Numbered from the stretch's first letter, positions 37,001 through 52,000 are shown. The stretch: DNA of 64,000 nt from Thereva unica (GCA_949987705.1 OX465284.1:67565470-67629469); one strand, 5' to 3'. Translations and numbers: made by a program. The notes: generated by a model not told the origin, from the sequence alone.

Positions 37001-40000
37001 ATGCGTCATATTTACCAGTCGCAAATGCTGTGCTCTGTCATGCTATACTGTGCGAAGTAAGTGAGCAGAGTGAATTAAGGAATATCCCATTCTTTAAATG
37101 GGCCCTTTTCTAGTATTAACTTAAAATTAATGATTCAATTCCAATGTGTGCTTTGAAAACGACATACTCTCGTCTTTTGATAGAACCTCACGAATATTAA
37201 TTGTACTTCATTAAGTAAAAGTAACAAAAATTTAAAATATGCATTTTTTCAAGGACCAAGTGCGATTGCTACATAACAGAGGGCCGGACGCAAACAGCAC
37301 ACATTTATTAAAAGACGGTATATATCTCGCAGGTTATGTGCTCTGGCAACAAGGGTTTGAGTTAACCCTACAGCCAGTCATTACCGAACATATCGCACTC
37401 TTATTTAATGGCGACATTTTTAACTCCAATAAATCTGAAACTCTTTCGGATACTCAGTGGTTAGCCGAAACTTTGTCCAAATGCCAGGTAAATATTATCT
37501 AGTTCAAAGGAAGCTTAACCAAAAACTTTGGCTTACAGACCGAAAATGACATATTGAAAGTATTTAAACAAATTAAAGGGCCGTATAGTGTAATATTTTA
37601 TTGCCTAAAAACAGAGACTTTATATTTCGGAAGGGATTCATTGGGTAGAAATTCCCTTTTAATTGAGAAAGATGATGACATTTTAAGGATTGTAAGCAGT
37701 TCAGGTAAAGAAACCACCTTTATATTGTATAATAATGTAACTGTCGTTAATGCAGCGCAAATGAACAAAGCTATTGCGACAATAGAACTTCCTCCAGTTG
37801 GACTCTTTGCATTTAATTATACGCTATCAGATAGCTTTAGGCTTATTCCTTGGCAAAAGCTAGATGATGCTCAGAATACTTTACTTGAGAATCTGGAGCA
37901 ATGTTTGAGTATGAAAATAAATATAATAAATCAGTTAATTGAACCAGAATGGATTATGGTGGCCGAAAACGAGAAGGTAATATTTAAATTGTAAGAAAGT
38001 TTTCTTTTAAATCATCCCTGCGTTTCTGTCTATAGCCATCATTTGATTTCTTTGAAATCATGGAGAATAACGAAGAACCCAGCTATGCTTCAATATTAAA
38101 AGAGGAGAATGTTTCAAATGCAACACAAACACTGTTAAATCTTATTAAAAATTCTGTGCAGGATAGGGTAAAAAATACTCCTAAATATTGCGCAAGTTGC
38201 ATGAAAGAGCTTCTGATGAAAAACGATGTATTTATGAATTGCTCTCATGCTAAGGTGGGAATACTTTTTTCGGGAGGAATCGACTGCACAATTTTAGCTG
38301 CTTTAGTGGATCAGTTTGTAGAGGATACAGATCCTATTGACTTAATTAACGTAGCATTTGAAGGCAACAAATCTCTGGGCTCAAAAGATGAATTTAATGT
38401 ACCTGATAGAATTTCTGCAAGAGATTCGGTGGATGAACTCAGAAATTTGTTTCCGTCGCGGTAAGTACTATGAAACGTTCATTTTTAACCGACTTCAAAA
38501 AAGGAGGAGGATATGAATTCGACGTGTAGATATTTTTTTGGTCCTGTTCACGCATAACTTTGTAACGCAATAACTTTTTTGCTTTTTTCTTTTCTTGTGC
38601 AACTTGAACCTTTCATAGGCAGCAAACAAATTATTTCATTGTCACGAAATTGATAGAAGGCGCGTGGATGAGTGGTTAAGGCATTGATCTAGCGAAGTAT
38701 AGCATTGCAGGTTTAAACTTCGGACGGGCAGCTCGGGTTTTTTTGTCTTCATTACAAACTCGTCGGTGAGAAATTTCGTATACTTATGAAGAATGTAAGA
38801 GTATTTTGAATTGAAAAGCTATTTAATCGACTTTCTGAAATTTGTTTTACATAATTAGTCAATCCACGGTAATGGTGACCCATGACGCAGTGAGCTAAAG
38901 GCTTACTTCCTGTCCATGCGTGGGGCTACGAGTTCGATTCTTCGCTCTGCGGAACTTTTTTTCAATCGACTTGTCATTCTTACAATATTTTTTTTTAAAT
39001 TTCTTTTAGGGAATTTTGTTTCATATTAAATAAGTTTCTTATTAATAACTCGCAAAATACGCCCCTGGGGGGCCTCGGTAGCTTAGAGAGTAAGGCGTCT
39101 GACTGCCATCCCAGAGGTCCGAGTTCGAATCCCGGCAGCCCCACGGTCCTTCGCATTTTCCACTTTCCACCGACAACTTTCCTTCTTTCTTCTGCCCTCT
39201 TTACATTCCTGATTTCTCCTGTTATAGCCTTCCTAGGACCTTCCCGGCTTCACCAAAGCGCATGTCACGGGTTGGTTCTCGTTGTTGCCGGCTTACCAAG
39301 ATATTTTCAAAGTTAAGATAAAAACAAAAAAAATCAACTTACTACATGATAGGGAGAAATTTCACGCCTATCACATCTTTCAAATAGGTTTGTCGGACCT
39401 TTCCGGCGTATTAAATCCATTCTCACCAAGCTTTTCTTATTCGTCTAACTGTGAACTTTCGATTTCCATAGAAATTTTCCAATTCGGCATGACGGGACAC
39501 CGGCTCCCGGAGAATTATCGACTGCCACGGTATACAGGTATACTGTCTGGTGCAAGTCGATTTATGCAAATAATGAAAATGATGAGTGAAAATTACCTCC
39601 ATTAGCTGTTGCGCATTATATATCTCCTTATCACGAAAGTCGTTTGTTTTGTCATATTGAACAGTGGTTCGGCCGAAACTCAAAAAATTAAGTTTCTCTT
39701 ATAGAGATTTTTTATCCTTATAATGTTAGAGTGGTACCCTTGGCATCTTATAAGGGTTATAAAGTGGTCCGGAAAGTGTGCCTTATCTCTTAAAACCGTT
39801 AAAGAACTGAGTGTTACAAGGCGCTCGGAGTCGTAGTTTCCAAGGAAAGTGCACTAGGCCCCTATGCTGAGAGTCGAGTCGTGATTCGTGACAAATTTTT
39901 TGAGTTGAAGAAAGTGACGTTTCAGTCGAATTGCGACTTTCAGCATAGGGGGGCTAAACTCGAACTTAGCACTTCCACTCTAGGCCACTATGCTGAAAAT

Positions 40001-43000
40001 CATAATTCGATTGAAACGTCACTTTCTTCAACTAAAAAAACTTGTCACAAATCACGACTCGACTTTCAGCGCAGGGGCCCTAGTTTCCGATTTGGATTTT
40101 GTAAAATGGATTCGTCTCCTGAATGTCAGTGGAATAGATTATTATTTATGGATACATATATAATTTTGTATGCTTATTCATAGGATATTAAAAAGTTAGT
40201 TCATTTTGTGCACGACTGTTCTAAAGGGAGTGTAATGTGCTCAGGATTCATGTGTGTATGTACGTTTCTTTGTCCAACTACAACTTCTAAACGAATGAAT
40301 TAATTTAGATGGCTGGAGAACCGTTAGAATCGCAGGGACTCTTCGAACAAAGACACCCTGCTCCTCCTCGCTATTGTGGGGCACTCACTACGAACGTGGA
40401 GAGCATATTCATCCTCCTCCAGGCAGAGCCTGCGTGGGGATCCTCCGCCCTTCCTATCCTCCACAAGGGGTAATTTATAGCACAATGTCCGGTATTGAAG
40501 CCAACAAGTGTCCTGACATAATTTCTACTGCACCCTAACAATTCCTTGGCCGTCTTAGGGAACGGCAGAGGAAGGAACTGCTTAGAGTTGACCAATCCAG
40601 GCACGGACCTCCAGCCAGGGTCCTTGGCAGCAAGCTGGTGGGTGCCCGAATAGTCGGCTCTGGGCCGACACTTTCGTTGCTTTTGAAGCCCTGGTGACCC
40701 GGGACTCAGACAAGGGTAACTTGATTGAGAACGCCCAGCTCACCAAGAGCACGTTGGCAGTCCCAATCTAATTTCAACTTGGTCCTACGGGACCTTATCG
40801 CCCTAATTAGCGCTTGGCTATCAGAGAAGATAAAGATCCGTTTGATATGGTAGGCCCTTCTTAAGTTCTCATGAATGCCTGCCAGTATACCTCTGCTTGA
40901 AAGACTTTCCTTTATGTGCAAATTTTGAGATTCTAAAGGACTGCATCCGATAGCATCCCCGTTTCCGGAATCTCTTCTATGATGTTGTTTATTATAGAAT
41001 GTCCTTGCCCAAGACCAGCAACCAGATATGAGTTTGGCCGTAGACAGCGAAGTGAACAGACGTGTGCTGGTCCAAAAATCCAAAAAAAAATTTTTTTTTG
41101 TGAAAAGTGAAAAAAAATCAAAGTTCACAAAAAAAAAACAAGTCAAGCTTTGTTATTGACCTCTGTAATTAATATTCGTGGACTTCATGCGAACTTCTCT
41201 TTTGTTGAGTGTCACTTATTAAATTTTAAACCCCCAATCCTCGCGCTCGCGATAATGACTTAAGTCAATATCAGATATCGGGGTACACTTTAGTGCATAA
41301 TCTCTCTCCCCATAGGGGCATTGCCATCTACGTTAGGGATGACGTGGCTCATTATAAAATATGCAAAAGCACTTCTTCAGATTTTAACTCACTTTGGATT
41401 AAAATCATCATCCCACGTCATATTCTTTTGCTTCCTATACAGAAGCCCTAACATAAGTAACGAAGCCTCCACTTCATCATTTGACACTATTTCTGAACAA
41501 ATCTCGGGATTTTTATCGTCCAATCCTGAGTGTGAAATCATCGTTGCTGGTGATTTCAATGTTCACAATGTAAACTGGCTGACTTACTCAAATGGCACCA
41601 GTGCTTCTGGCAAGGATGTCGAGCTCTTTACAGACACCAATAATTTACATCAAATTGTGGATTATCCCACGAGAGTCCCTGATGTTGCTGATCAAGGAAC
41701 CTATCTCCTTGTTCTTCTCATCCAGCACGATATACCGTCACAGTTTATTCACCTCTCGGCAATACGGACCACTGCTTAGTTAGCTTCCCATTCAAATTTC
41801 CCACCTCTCCTAAACCAGTTAGAAGAACACTGTATGGCATTATGGGAAGGCCAATTGGCCGGGGCTTACTAATTTTTTCCAATCTACTGACTGGAACCAG
41901 TGTTAGTGTTGAAATAAAAACGTCAACTCTGCCGCTATCCGTATCACTAGAATCATACAGGCAGGAATGCATTTGTTCATTACTCATTCTACTAAATCTG
42001 TGAAGGCTAGACCCAAGAGATGGAGCCGCCTTTCGAGCTTACAAGAGCTCCCCGAGTGAATCACTCCGTGCAGAGTATATAAAACTAAGAAATTCCTGTA
42101 AAGTCACCATCAGGAATGTCAAAAATTCATTTGACAGGAAGTTGAAAAGTAAACTCGTTAATGCAACCTCTGGTAGCAAAAACTTCTGGTCCTTGGTAAG
42201 TTCCATCAAGAATAATTTCACCAGCTCCACAATTCCTTCATTCATCCACGATGAAAAGGTGATAACAGACAGAAAATCTAAGGCCGATTTATTAGCATCT
42301 CTGTTTGCTTCATATTCTTCTCTACCCCAAAATTATACGCTACCCCCGGTCCTCGAGCACAGCGCTCATTTAATGGACAGGGTTTTCTTCAGGACTCTCG
42401 AGGTGTACAGGTGCCTCAAGGAGCTCGATGTCAACAAATCCACTGGACCCGATAATATAGCCCCCTATCGTCTTAAAACAATGCACCTCACCTTTGGCTC
42501 AACCTCTGCGCAAACTTTTTGCCCTATCATACTCTTCCGGAGTTTACCCATGTGCAGCCAATGCCGAAAAAGGTGACTCCAGCCTTCCCTCCAACTACCG
42601 CCCAATAGCAATCACTTCTATCCTCTCCCAAACCATGCAGACGATAACTAACAAAAAGCTTATGGGATATATAGAATCCAACCAACTTATCCACTGGTGA
42701 TCTTTTAGTTTGCCTCACAGAACACCTCAACCGAAGTTTGCATGGATCTGGTGAATCTAGTTTGGTTGCTTTGTATATCTTTTGATAGAGTATGGCACTC
42801 AGCCTTGTTAGCTAAACTCAAAGCTATTGGAACTGACTCGCTTCTCTATAAGTGGGTTGAGGTTTCCTTTCCGGCCGTTCAATTAAGGTAGTTTTGGATG
42901 GCGTCAAATCTGAATCTCACCCCATCTCTGCGGGGGTCCCCCAGGGCCCTATTTCTTATCTTTATATATCCACTTCTCAGCTTCGCTGACGACGGTACTC

Positions 43001-46000
43001 TACGTTACTCGTACAGCTTCGATACAAGACAGGCACATGCCAGATCATGTCTTAATGATCGTGAACTAATGTTCAACTCTAATAATATCGACATTGAACT
43101 TATTCTAGAGTGGGGAAAAAAGAATCGTGTCGAATTCAACCCCTCCAAAACCAAGTACTGTCTTATTTCAAAGAAAAAGATCAACACCTCACCATCCTTG
43201 AAAGTGGATGACGTGGTACTAAAGGCCGACCCATCCCTACACATCTTAGGCGTGACATTAGCCAAAGACTTGTGATGGAATGACCATATATTCCAAATCG
43301 CCAAACAAGCATCCCAGTGCTTGGGATTTCTTAAGAGGTGCAAGTTCCTCCTCCAGCCAATCGGCCCGTGCCGTTATTTATAAATCCTACATCCGACCTC
43401 TTCTCGAATACAACTCCCTCAGTTGGGGCGGCACTCCAATATCAACCTTAGCATGGTTAGATAAGGTCCAAAAAAAGACCCTTAAGTTAATCAATGACGA
43501 TACCGCTTGCTCCACCATCGACCCCCAAAGCCACCGTAGGAATGTAGCAGCACTGACAAAATTTTATCGCTACTATCATAGTGACTGTTGCTCCGAGTTA
43601 AACGCTCTTTTGCCTCCACGGCAATCTTATACCCGCAACACCAGATTAGCCCACTCGCCCCATTCCCTGCACCTGCAACTCCCCCTTTCACGCACCCAAC
43701 AAGATAGGAATTCGTTTGTAAATAGAACAACTCGACTGTGGAATAATCTCTCGCAGTCAGTATTTCCGAACTCCTACAACATCCATCACCACCTTCTTCA
43801 ATACCCCCCCCCGTACCTTTATAATCCTTAACCTATTCCCCCCACCCCTTCCCCGTGTAACAGCATAATGGCGCGATCTAAATAGTGGGCGCCACTTATG
43901 CGAGGTGTTACCCCCTTAGCCAAAAGCCCGGAAGAGCATGGCCAAGGAGCCAACACCATACATAAGAATAAAAAGAAAATCCGGAACTCCTACGCCGGCC
44001 ACACGGAGTTGTCTAGCTCGCCGGAGGGGTCGTGGGGTGTGTGGCCGGGGCTTACCGAAGCTGGTTCACCACTTACCTGTGACTATGTAACTTGAATTCC
44101 GCCATCATCCTTTTCCGATCATCGTCTGCGACGCGTCACACCCTGAAAAGGAAGTCATCCGTCCCAACCATTCCCAAGAAAAATCTAACAACTTGAGTTC
44201 ATTCTTAATAACTTAAAAATTGTTTTCTTTTATTTCAGACACATTAACAAAATACTAGAAACACCAATAGGTAATATCAATATTCAATGGGACACGATTA
44301 GAACAATGTCATCATAGATCAATACATTTACAGTTCCAACATAAAAACATTTACAATTTCCCCGGTAGGGATACTTCCGTATGCTAACTGATTTGCAAAA
44401 CGTCTCGTATTGGTACCAATTTCGCTTCGTTTTACTCACAAGTGGTATCAACAAATATCGTGTCCAATTATAATCACGAATAAGTTATTGGAAAACAACC
44501 AGAAAATTATTTTGCAAATAAAAAAAATTTAAGCCAATATTTTATAATAAAATTAGAACAAATAAAAAGGAAATTTCGGTTAAATTATTACATAACAATT
44601 GTACGGGAACAGTGAAAGAACAACAATTTATAAAGTATTTGCTTAATACCGTTAAAATTATTATTTGAGTAATAAAGTTAAAGTTAATAAATGAAGGTAA
44701 AACTTTGTGTTATTTTATTTATTTGTATTGTGTAAATCTATATATGTGTGTATAGCTATTTTAGATATCTTTTGTTTCTTTTGAAACCCAAATTTACTAC
44801 CACCTTTCCGAATATATTGCAAAAGTAATATACAAAGTAAATGCCATACCGAAAAATCAATACTTCCTTGTTCCTTCTTAAGTTGGCACGATACCTTTAT
44901 CGCCCTTAGTCCAATCCAATTAGGCCGACTTCACCATCTATATCCGTACTTGAAAAGTGTTCACCAGGCGCAACGCTTCATGACCAAATCTGCCACCAGG
45001 CAATTCATTAATAGTACACTGCCGTAAAACACCTCGGTGACCACTAGTGAAATGAAGCCGCAATGCATGTGCCTCTTCTTCCTTTCCTACACCAAGCCAA
45101 TTGACCAAAAATGTGAATCAACACGGCAGCCAATCACTTCCGTGTTAATGTGACGAAATTCTTGTACTCTCTTGAGAAACGCCGATGATCTCAGGTTGAC
45201 CAACAGACGTGGAATCCAAGGTACACCAGAATAGCACCACCCAAATATTCTCCTTCGAAATTTGCTGCTAGATGAGCAATGACCGCCTTGCTACACATAC
45301 GATGAAAGCCTTTTTCGTCTGCACGCTGCAAATCGCCAGGAAATGAGAAGCAGGATTCCTTGTCGCTGGTTTCTTGACCCCTTCTGGTTGGTTGTTTTGG
45401 AAGACTTCTTGGTAGCTTCTTGATTACCATCAGGTTGGGAGCGAACACGGTAGCCGCCACTATTTACTCCGTCATGCAAAAAAGCCAATTGCAAAAAAAC
45501 CGATTGAAAAAAAACTGAATCTCCTGACTGATTGCAAAAATATTAGCAAATCATTCCAAACAAACTCTACGAGCTGACTCACACTCACTGAACTCTCAAA
45601 TTTTTCTTTTTTCCTGACTAACTCAATTATTTTTTTGTTCTCGCCTACCTCTTTTTAAATTTTTCCTTTTCCTCAAAAGTGATTTACAATAAATTTCCCA
45701 TTGCCTACAAGGTGATTTCCCAACTAAATTTCCCCACCCAAATAACTAATAATTCCGACCGTTACATACCCTCGGGTCCACGAGGCCGACTCGCGAGGCA
45801 GTGAGGAGCCGAAAAAAACGGTCGCCGTAGGTCTAATATCTTTGGCGCCAATGTGGGTCTCGACTCACGACCTGAGAATAGGAGTCTCATGTTCTAGTGA
45901 GCTAGCCGGGCATACGTGAACTAGTTGGTAATATACGAACCGAGTGAAAAGCTAACTATAATTTAGGTTCATGCTTGCAACCGTAAGTTGCGATGGCCAG

Positions 46001-49000
46001 TCTGAAAAATCTCCCGGAGGAATATCTGAAGGTACAAATATCAGGCGGAAGACAATACCACATTGTCCCCCTACTGACATCTATACGTCTCCAAACATTC
46101 TCACACAAACCCCGGGTGCTTTCGATCCATCGGCACAACCTCCAGCAATGCCATATTGCCTTCGAATCATCCCGGTGAACCGACAGACACCCAGTTCGCC
46201 GAGAGACCTTCTCCAGACTGACCGAAAATAAAAAAATGAAGATGGAACCTTGAGGAAATCAACGACGTATGTCTTTATGCGGTAAAATGAGTATAGGAAT
46301 ACGAAGTGATTGCAGCTACTCCAATTGGTCAGCATCTCGGTTAAAAAACAAAACCTAGAGGGATAAAAAAAAATTTTGATGCCCCCATTGCTCGTGGGAT
46401 TGCGGAGTAAAAATACCATAGTAACGGTGAAACACCCCATTTTGAGTTCTTATTCAAAATCTTATTATACCATAAAACTTGTCATTCAATTACCGTAGTT
46501 GTTAAAATGTTGATACCTGCTGGTACTCCTACCTTTAATAGCTTATCCACTGAGATTTTTCTGGTATAAAGATCGGTAGGTACCAATATTTCTAGAAGAA
46601 TCACTAATTCCGATCTGAATATTATTATTGCAGTTCCAGAAAACAATACAAAGAGATTATGCTTCTCTTGTTGCCAAAAACTAACTGCATCAAGTACGAC
46701 TGGAAGCGCCATGACATTTGTTACATACAGAATTTCTAAGGGTCTCGGTGAAAAACGAAATCCTTAGGCAAATTCTCATACCCCTTCATACAGGGAGCCT
46801 TTTACATCAAATTCGCAATGAATTTGATGCAATATGAGTTCCCTGTGAACAACAAATCCTAAACGGAAAATAATTATCTAATTTCCATTTTCAAATGTAC
46901 AAAATTCCTTAACGGACAAAGCTTCAACGTACAAAATTCCACTTCAACAAATGTTCCAGACGTAACCTAATCCGCGCGCATTTTGTGAGATTTGCAAGGT
47001 GCGCAATTACCTTTGCACCCTTCCCAAGCTTTTCTGGCAAACAGTGATCTTGACTTTGACTTTCTTGAAAGTAATTTGACCCACCCAACAATAATTAAGC
47101 GCAACTTGCAATGCGCCGCGTGAGAAGCGCGCGATAAGCAAGTTGCGCAGGTGGGAACTAAAAGTTCAAGGGCGCGTTTTTCCCAGCCGGTGGACAATTT
47201 TCCATGCCACCACCGGCGGGTGAAAATTTAATTGAGTTGAGTGTTGTTTTAACGGCCAAGTGCGGCGGGCGCGTCGCCATGTTCTTAAAATCGAGTGTTG
47301 TCTAACCACGGTTACCCGCGGGTGGCGGTTTTAATTAATTAAGTTTCCGGGCGTTTCTTTTGTTGAAATAGGGTTGCTCGGTGTTAAAATAAGTTAAAAT
47401 AAAGTGCGTTTCGCAAAAATATAAATGGAAAAGGAATTTTAAAATAAAGTGCGTTTTGCAAAAATATAAACGGAAAAAGAATTGTGTTAAAAACAAATTA
47501 CATATTATATATCTATGCAATAATATACAATTAGTTTTTTTATCCTAATAAAAATAGTTAAAATAAAGTGCGTTTTGCAAAAATATAAATGGAAAAAGAA
47601 TTGTGTTAAAAAAAAAATTATATATTATATATCTATGCAATAATATACAATTAGTTTTTTTTTTATTCTATTAAAAATAGTTAAAATAAAGTACGTTTCA
47701 CAAAAATATAAATGGCAAAAAGAAGTGTTTATTTTAAATAAAATAACAAATTAAAATTAATAATAATATAACAATTGGTGAGTCATTTTCATATAACCGT
47801 CACTGTGAGATATCATTACATAACAATTGGCGCAGCCGGTAGGATCTGGGTGCGCTAACAGCAAAGTCGTTAATACTGCTGGTCAAGGCTCCATTGACCT
47901 TTTACCCAAGGCTGAGCCTAACTTGGGGGCAGTGTTAGCGCCTACAGCTACAAAAACAGCGTGTAAAAAATCCCAGATCCTCCAACGAATCTTCGCTCGG
48001 GGGTGTACAACCACGGTGCCTCTGCTCCAGGCGAGCACGCGCTCACCCCCCATTGCATAGCATCGCGGGACTTTTAGTGGGCTTCATCCCTGCCCAGGAC
48101 AAGGTCAAATAAGGACAAACAAGGCGACAACAACTATTTAGAGACTCCCCCATCGAGGGAACAGCAAATCCCAGCAGGCGACCAAACTACTCCACGCTAC
48201 ACTACATTATCAAGGCCCAACGACATTCCGACGGACCATCCGCCCATTCGACGAAGGAACATTCCTGTGCGTGAACAAGATATCATCAAGGACTGCATCA
48301 ATTCAGTTCCTACAAATGTTGGACGCAGTCAACATGTTTGCTACGTTTATTGTATGTAGAAAACTTAAATTTTCTTTTAAAAAAAAAATTCTTATTGTAG
48401 TTTATTATCAATATTATTTTAAATCCTATTATACCCACATAACTAAAGAAAATAGAAACATAATTCGATTCATAGTTAGTACATAAATGAGTGTAGGTTA
48501 ATGAAGAAATTTCTTTTTTATAATTAACTTATTCGTAGTTCTTCTAAATGGATTGACAACCCAACAAAAGAAAAGAATTCAAAATATTAATGTAAAAATA
48601 TCCAAGTGCAAATTATAAATGATAATTGAACATAACTATTTACATTTTGTTTTACAAAATTAAAATGAAAATATGTAGGTATATATCATTGCCGATAATA
48701 CCTTAAAATAAAATATGTATAAAAGAAATATCAAAAATCATTCCGGACTCGGACAAGTTTAATCGATCCTATTATTATAGGATATTTCTAATAGGACCAA
48801 CTTTGAATAATAATAGTAATTAAACTCATTTCAATCCATTTGAGAAGAAATAAAAAAAAAACAATAAATAGAAGATAGACAAAAAAAATTTAATCTCATT
48901 TCATGCATAATAGACATGAATAATTTATGTTTAACAATTTACTTCAGATAAGCTTATGTTTTTGCAATATTTACAGAAAACATATAGCCTAATTATTACT

Positions 49001-52000
49001 AAATAATAATTAAAATAAAAAATTTTCCATTTTATTTTTTAATTCAAATCTTAGATTATATTAATTATGCGAAATATAGTTATAATCAACATACAACTAC
49101 AACAAAACTATTATCTAGTTAACTAGTTATTTACTTTTAACGTTTCATTTTTAAAACACACACCTTTAAGCACTGTTTCTCCGTTCAATTATTTATATGA
49201 AACAGGTTTAGATATGCTAATATTTTTATATACGTTTGTGAAAAACACAAACCAACATATATGTCTTTGAAAAATTTAATTAATAATTTTTTCTTCTTTT
49301 ACTACAAGCCGACCTTGTTTTTAAATCAAAGTCGTTTCTTGCAGTCAAAAATTATGAGAGTAGTAGGACCATGTCCCTACAAAATTCAAAAATGTACTTG
49401 GTATGTTTACCACAATTTGGCTCAATCTCCTCGATTTCAGCGAGATGCAACTGATGCCATAAATGTCACTTAAAAAATCCAATTTAAATTACCTATTTAA
49501 ATATTGCTCTTATTCTGATAAATACACTGTACAAAAGTCCAAAGTACATATTGCTTCAACGGCTTCAAGACCAGTCAAGACCTGAGACCAAAAGTAATTC
49601 TGAGGAAATCTATTTGTATTCTAGGCCGGTCCCAGATTGTGGTCTCATTAAGTATAAAGGAATAAATGCTTTATGAGTCTCACGAGACCGTCTTCCGCGC
49701 TCTTTTACATTCCGAAAAAACACAATATCTGTGGGGCTTCCTCTATATCCAAAATCACCTAGTAGCTCTGACGAGTCTAACAATAATACTCGTCCAAACA
49801 AATGGCTACCGTATTATACCTCTTAACCCAGTCCTGCAAATCGTAGTCCACGGTCATCTGTCGAACAAGACAGCGACGAGTGGGGGCACTCGACCGGTAG
49901 ACGAACCCGGATCCCCACCGTCCACAACAAGCCGTAAAGGACGCTTAAAACCAGGGGCCAAAATCACAGGAAGTGACCTTTCAAGACAGTCGTCTAATCA
50001 AACCCGAAATTCTGAAACCGCATCCAGGAGCCATGGCCGACGTATATATCAAAGTCGCCAAATTAACGGCCCAACTTGTTCCTCTATTCGCTGGCGGCCA
50101 AAACCCGACAATGGCAACGGAACTGCAAATGTTCCTAGGCTGTTGCCGTCGGGTACTACAGTGCCTGACAGAACAAGAAAAAGGCGCCTTCATTCAAATT
50201 TATCCAACTAGGCTTCGGGGAGAGGCCTATCAACTGATTGCCTCCTCCCAACCCGCCACTTTTGAGGAGGCAGAAAACCTCCTAAACAGGACCTATCTTC
50301 CTAGAGAAACATATCAAGAACTGGTCAATAAATTAATTCAATTACGCCAGTTCCCCTTAGAGCCGCTCACGGCCTACATCACCAGGATCAAACAACAATT
50401 GTCTTTATGTGAAGAAGCGGCCACCACTAAATACGGTGCGATGGCAGCACCGGCCGTAAAGGCCCAACTACAAGACTTCGCGAAAAATGCCCTGCGAAGT
50501 GGGGTTACTAACCCCCACCTCTGCCAGTATCTCCTAACTCTGGGAGAAGACACATTGGATAGCCTAACCCAAAAGGCACTAGATATGGAGAAGCTACAAC
50601 AAAATTCTGTGTATGCCTCCTATCAAATGACAGTGCCTCAACCGGCATATAACCCTTATGGACAAACAGTCCCTATTCCTAAGCCGGAAAACATTCACCA
50701 AATGGCCCTAACAAATACGCCAAACCCACACACTCAGTACACCGCCCCGCCCACACCAACCATGCCGCAAACAACACTCCAAAGCCCGATAAACCCACAG
50801 GTAATGTACACAACATACGCCCCACCAGCAAACCCAATACAAACCACACCACAGGCGCCGCTAACAAGCGCCCACCAGGTAACGAATGTAAGCCCCGTTC
50901 CGAAAAATGAAAATAAACCATTGAACATCACCTGTAGTTATTGTAAAAACAGAGGGCATACTTATGCAGACTGTTTGAAACGTAAAAACACGCCCTTCTG
51001 CATAATCTGCCGGTCCAACTCGCACGACGCGAGGGACTGCCCCCAACCAGTTGAGCCCCCAAGGTCCTCATTTAACAATAATAATCGTTACCAAAACCAG
51101 GGGACTTCATACAATAATGGTAATAATCGCTACCAGAACCAAGGGACTTCATATAATTATAATAATAACCGCTACCCCAACCAAAGGTCTCAGTTCCAAG
51201 GTAATAATCGTTACCCAGACCAGAGGTCACAAGCTAGGGGTAATTACCGCTACCACGATCAACAACCCCCTAACCTGTATATTAATAGACAATCAACCAA
51301 CCGGCCCATAAATACTGAATCCCATCAACCAAATGGCCCTCAACAAACAGCCAACACCACAAGATCAGTGTTTAATATTAGGTATAGATGTGATTTCTGC
51401 CACAGACGTGGCCACACAGTAGACGACTGTCATCAAAGACAGCGCTGGGAATCACAACAAACGGGAAACTCCCCTCAGTCGGACCAAGAAACCCCGGCCC
51501 GACAATGTCCTCAAAATAATACTAAAGGGGGACCTCAGGCGCCCGAACCAAGTGTCCCACTCGTCACTCTTCCACTGGACATAAGCCTTAACGGCAAAGC
51601 TGACCTGGCAATGGACACCGGCGCTGAGGTCAGTATATTAAAGCATAAAAAACTAAAGGATCCCAACTTACCAGATCCCACTAAAAAATGCACACTACAA
51701 ACGCCATACGGCCAAGGAAAAACCTTAGGGAGCTGCCAGGGAAACATCATTCTAAACACCCCCCTCCCATGCACCTTCCAAATTGTGCAAAATACACAAG
51801 AAATCCCTAACGATGGTCTGTTAGGAAACGACTTTCTTTCCAAAAACTGTAACGTCGAAGGCCCAAACCAAACACTGCGATTTCCTCGCACGGAAATCAA
51901 CCCAGTAGAAATTGCAATTCCATTACGCAATGGGTCCGCCAAGTCAAACCCTAGGGAGCAGCAGGAGCAAACCCAAACTAGGGAATCTCAACTCGTAGTA

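Larger units (their letters stand above)
32331..37060 (+). mobile_element. Jockey-like LINE relic (copy A), split by an RTE LINE and a hAT MITE
   Basis: Pieces 32331-32496, 35023-35316 and 35870-37060 together follow the order of the better copy at 41150-43855. They read endonuclease [16 protein letters not shown] and [11 protein letters not shown], then the linker, then RT fragments ([47 protein letters not shown]). Many frameshifts and stops. The copy ends within the RT domain, so it is 3'-truncated. Confidence 0.8.
22127..37253 (+). other. ASNSD1 intron 1 (15.1 kb, transposon-filled)
   Basis: Donor GAG|GTAAGA, acceptor TTTTTTCAAG|GAC. The splice joins ...ESNILE to [12 protein letters not shown] in phase 0. 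It contains MITEs, a LINE nest (26.2-31.5 kb), a jockey/RTE/hAT nest (32.3-37.0 kb) and an unidentified coding relic. Confidence 0.85.

Noticed and set aside
37239..37253. ATG at 37239 (MHFFK) as the ASNSD1 start
   Set aside because: It lies in the polypyrimidine/acceptor region of intron 1. Splicing from the MCGILC exon at 22064 gives the conserved N-terminus in phase, whereas this start lacks the Cys nucleophile.
39069..39143. Functional tRNA gene
   Set aside because: A/B boxes are good but the head is followed by a shared body in three copies, so it is a SINE; stem pairing is imperfect.
45191..45460. 89-codon ORF in the LTR as an independent gene (briefly considered histone-like)
   Set aside because: Its C-terminal half aligns with a frame of the peroxiredoxin relic and no histone motif is present.
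46967..47197. 76-codon minus-strand ORF
   Set aside because: Lies wholly in the gypsy LTR and is disrupted in the other LTR by the one-base indel.
49666..50211. 181-codon plus-strand ORF overlapping the start of gag
   Set aside because: Out-of-frame with gag, with no recognisable motif; the capsid and zinc-knuckle frame is clearly the other one.
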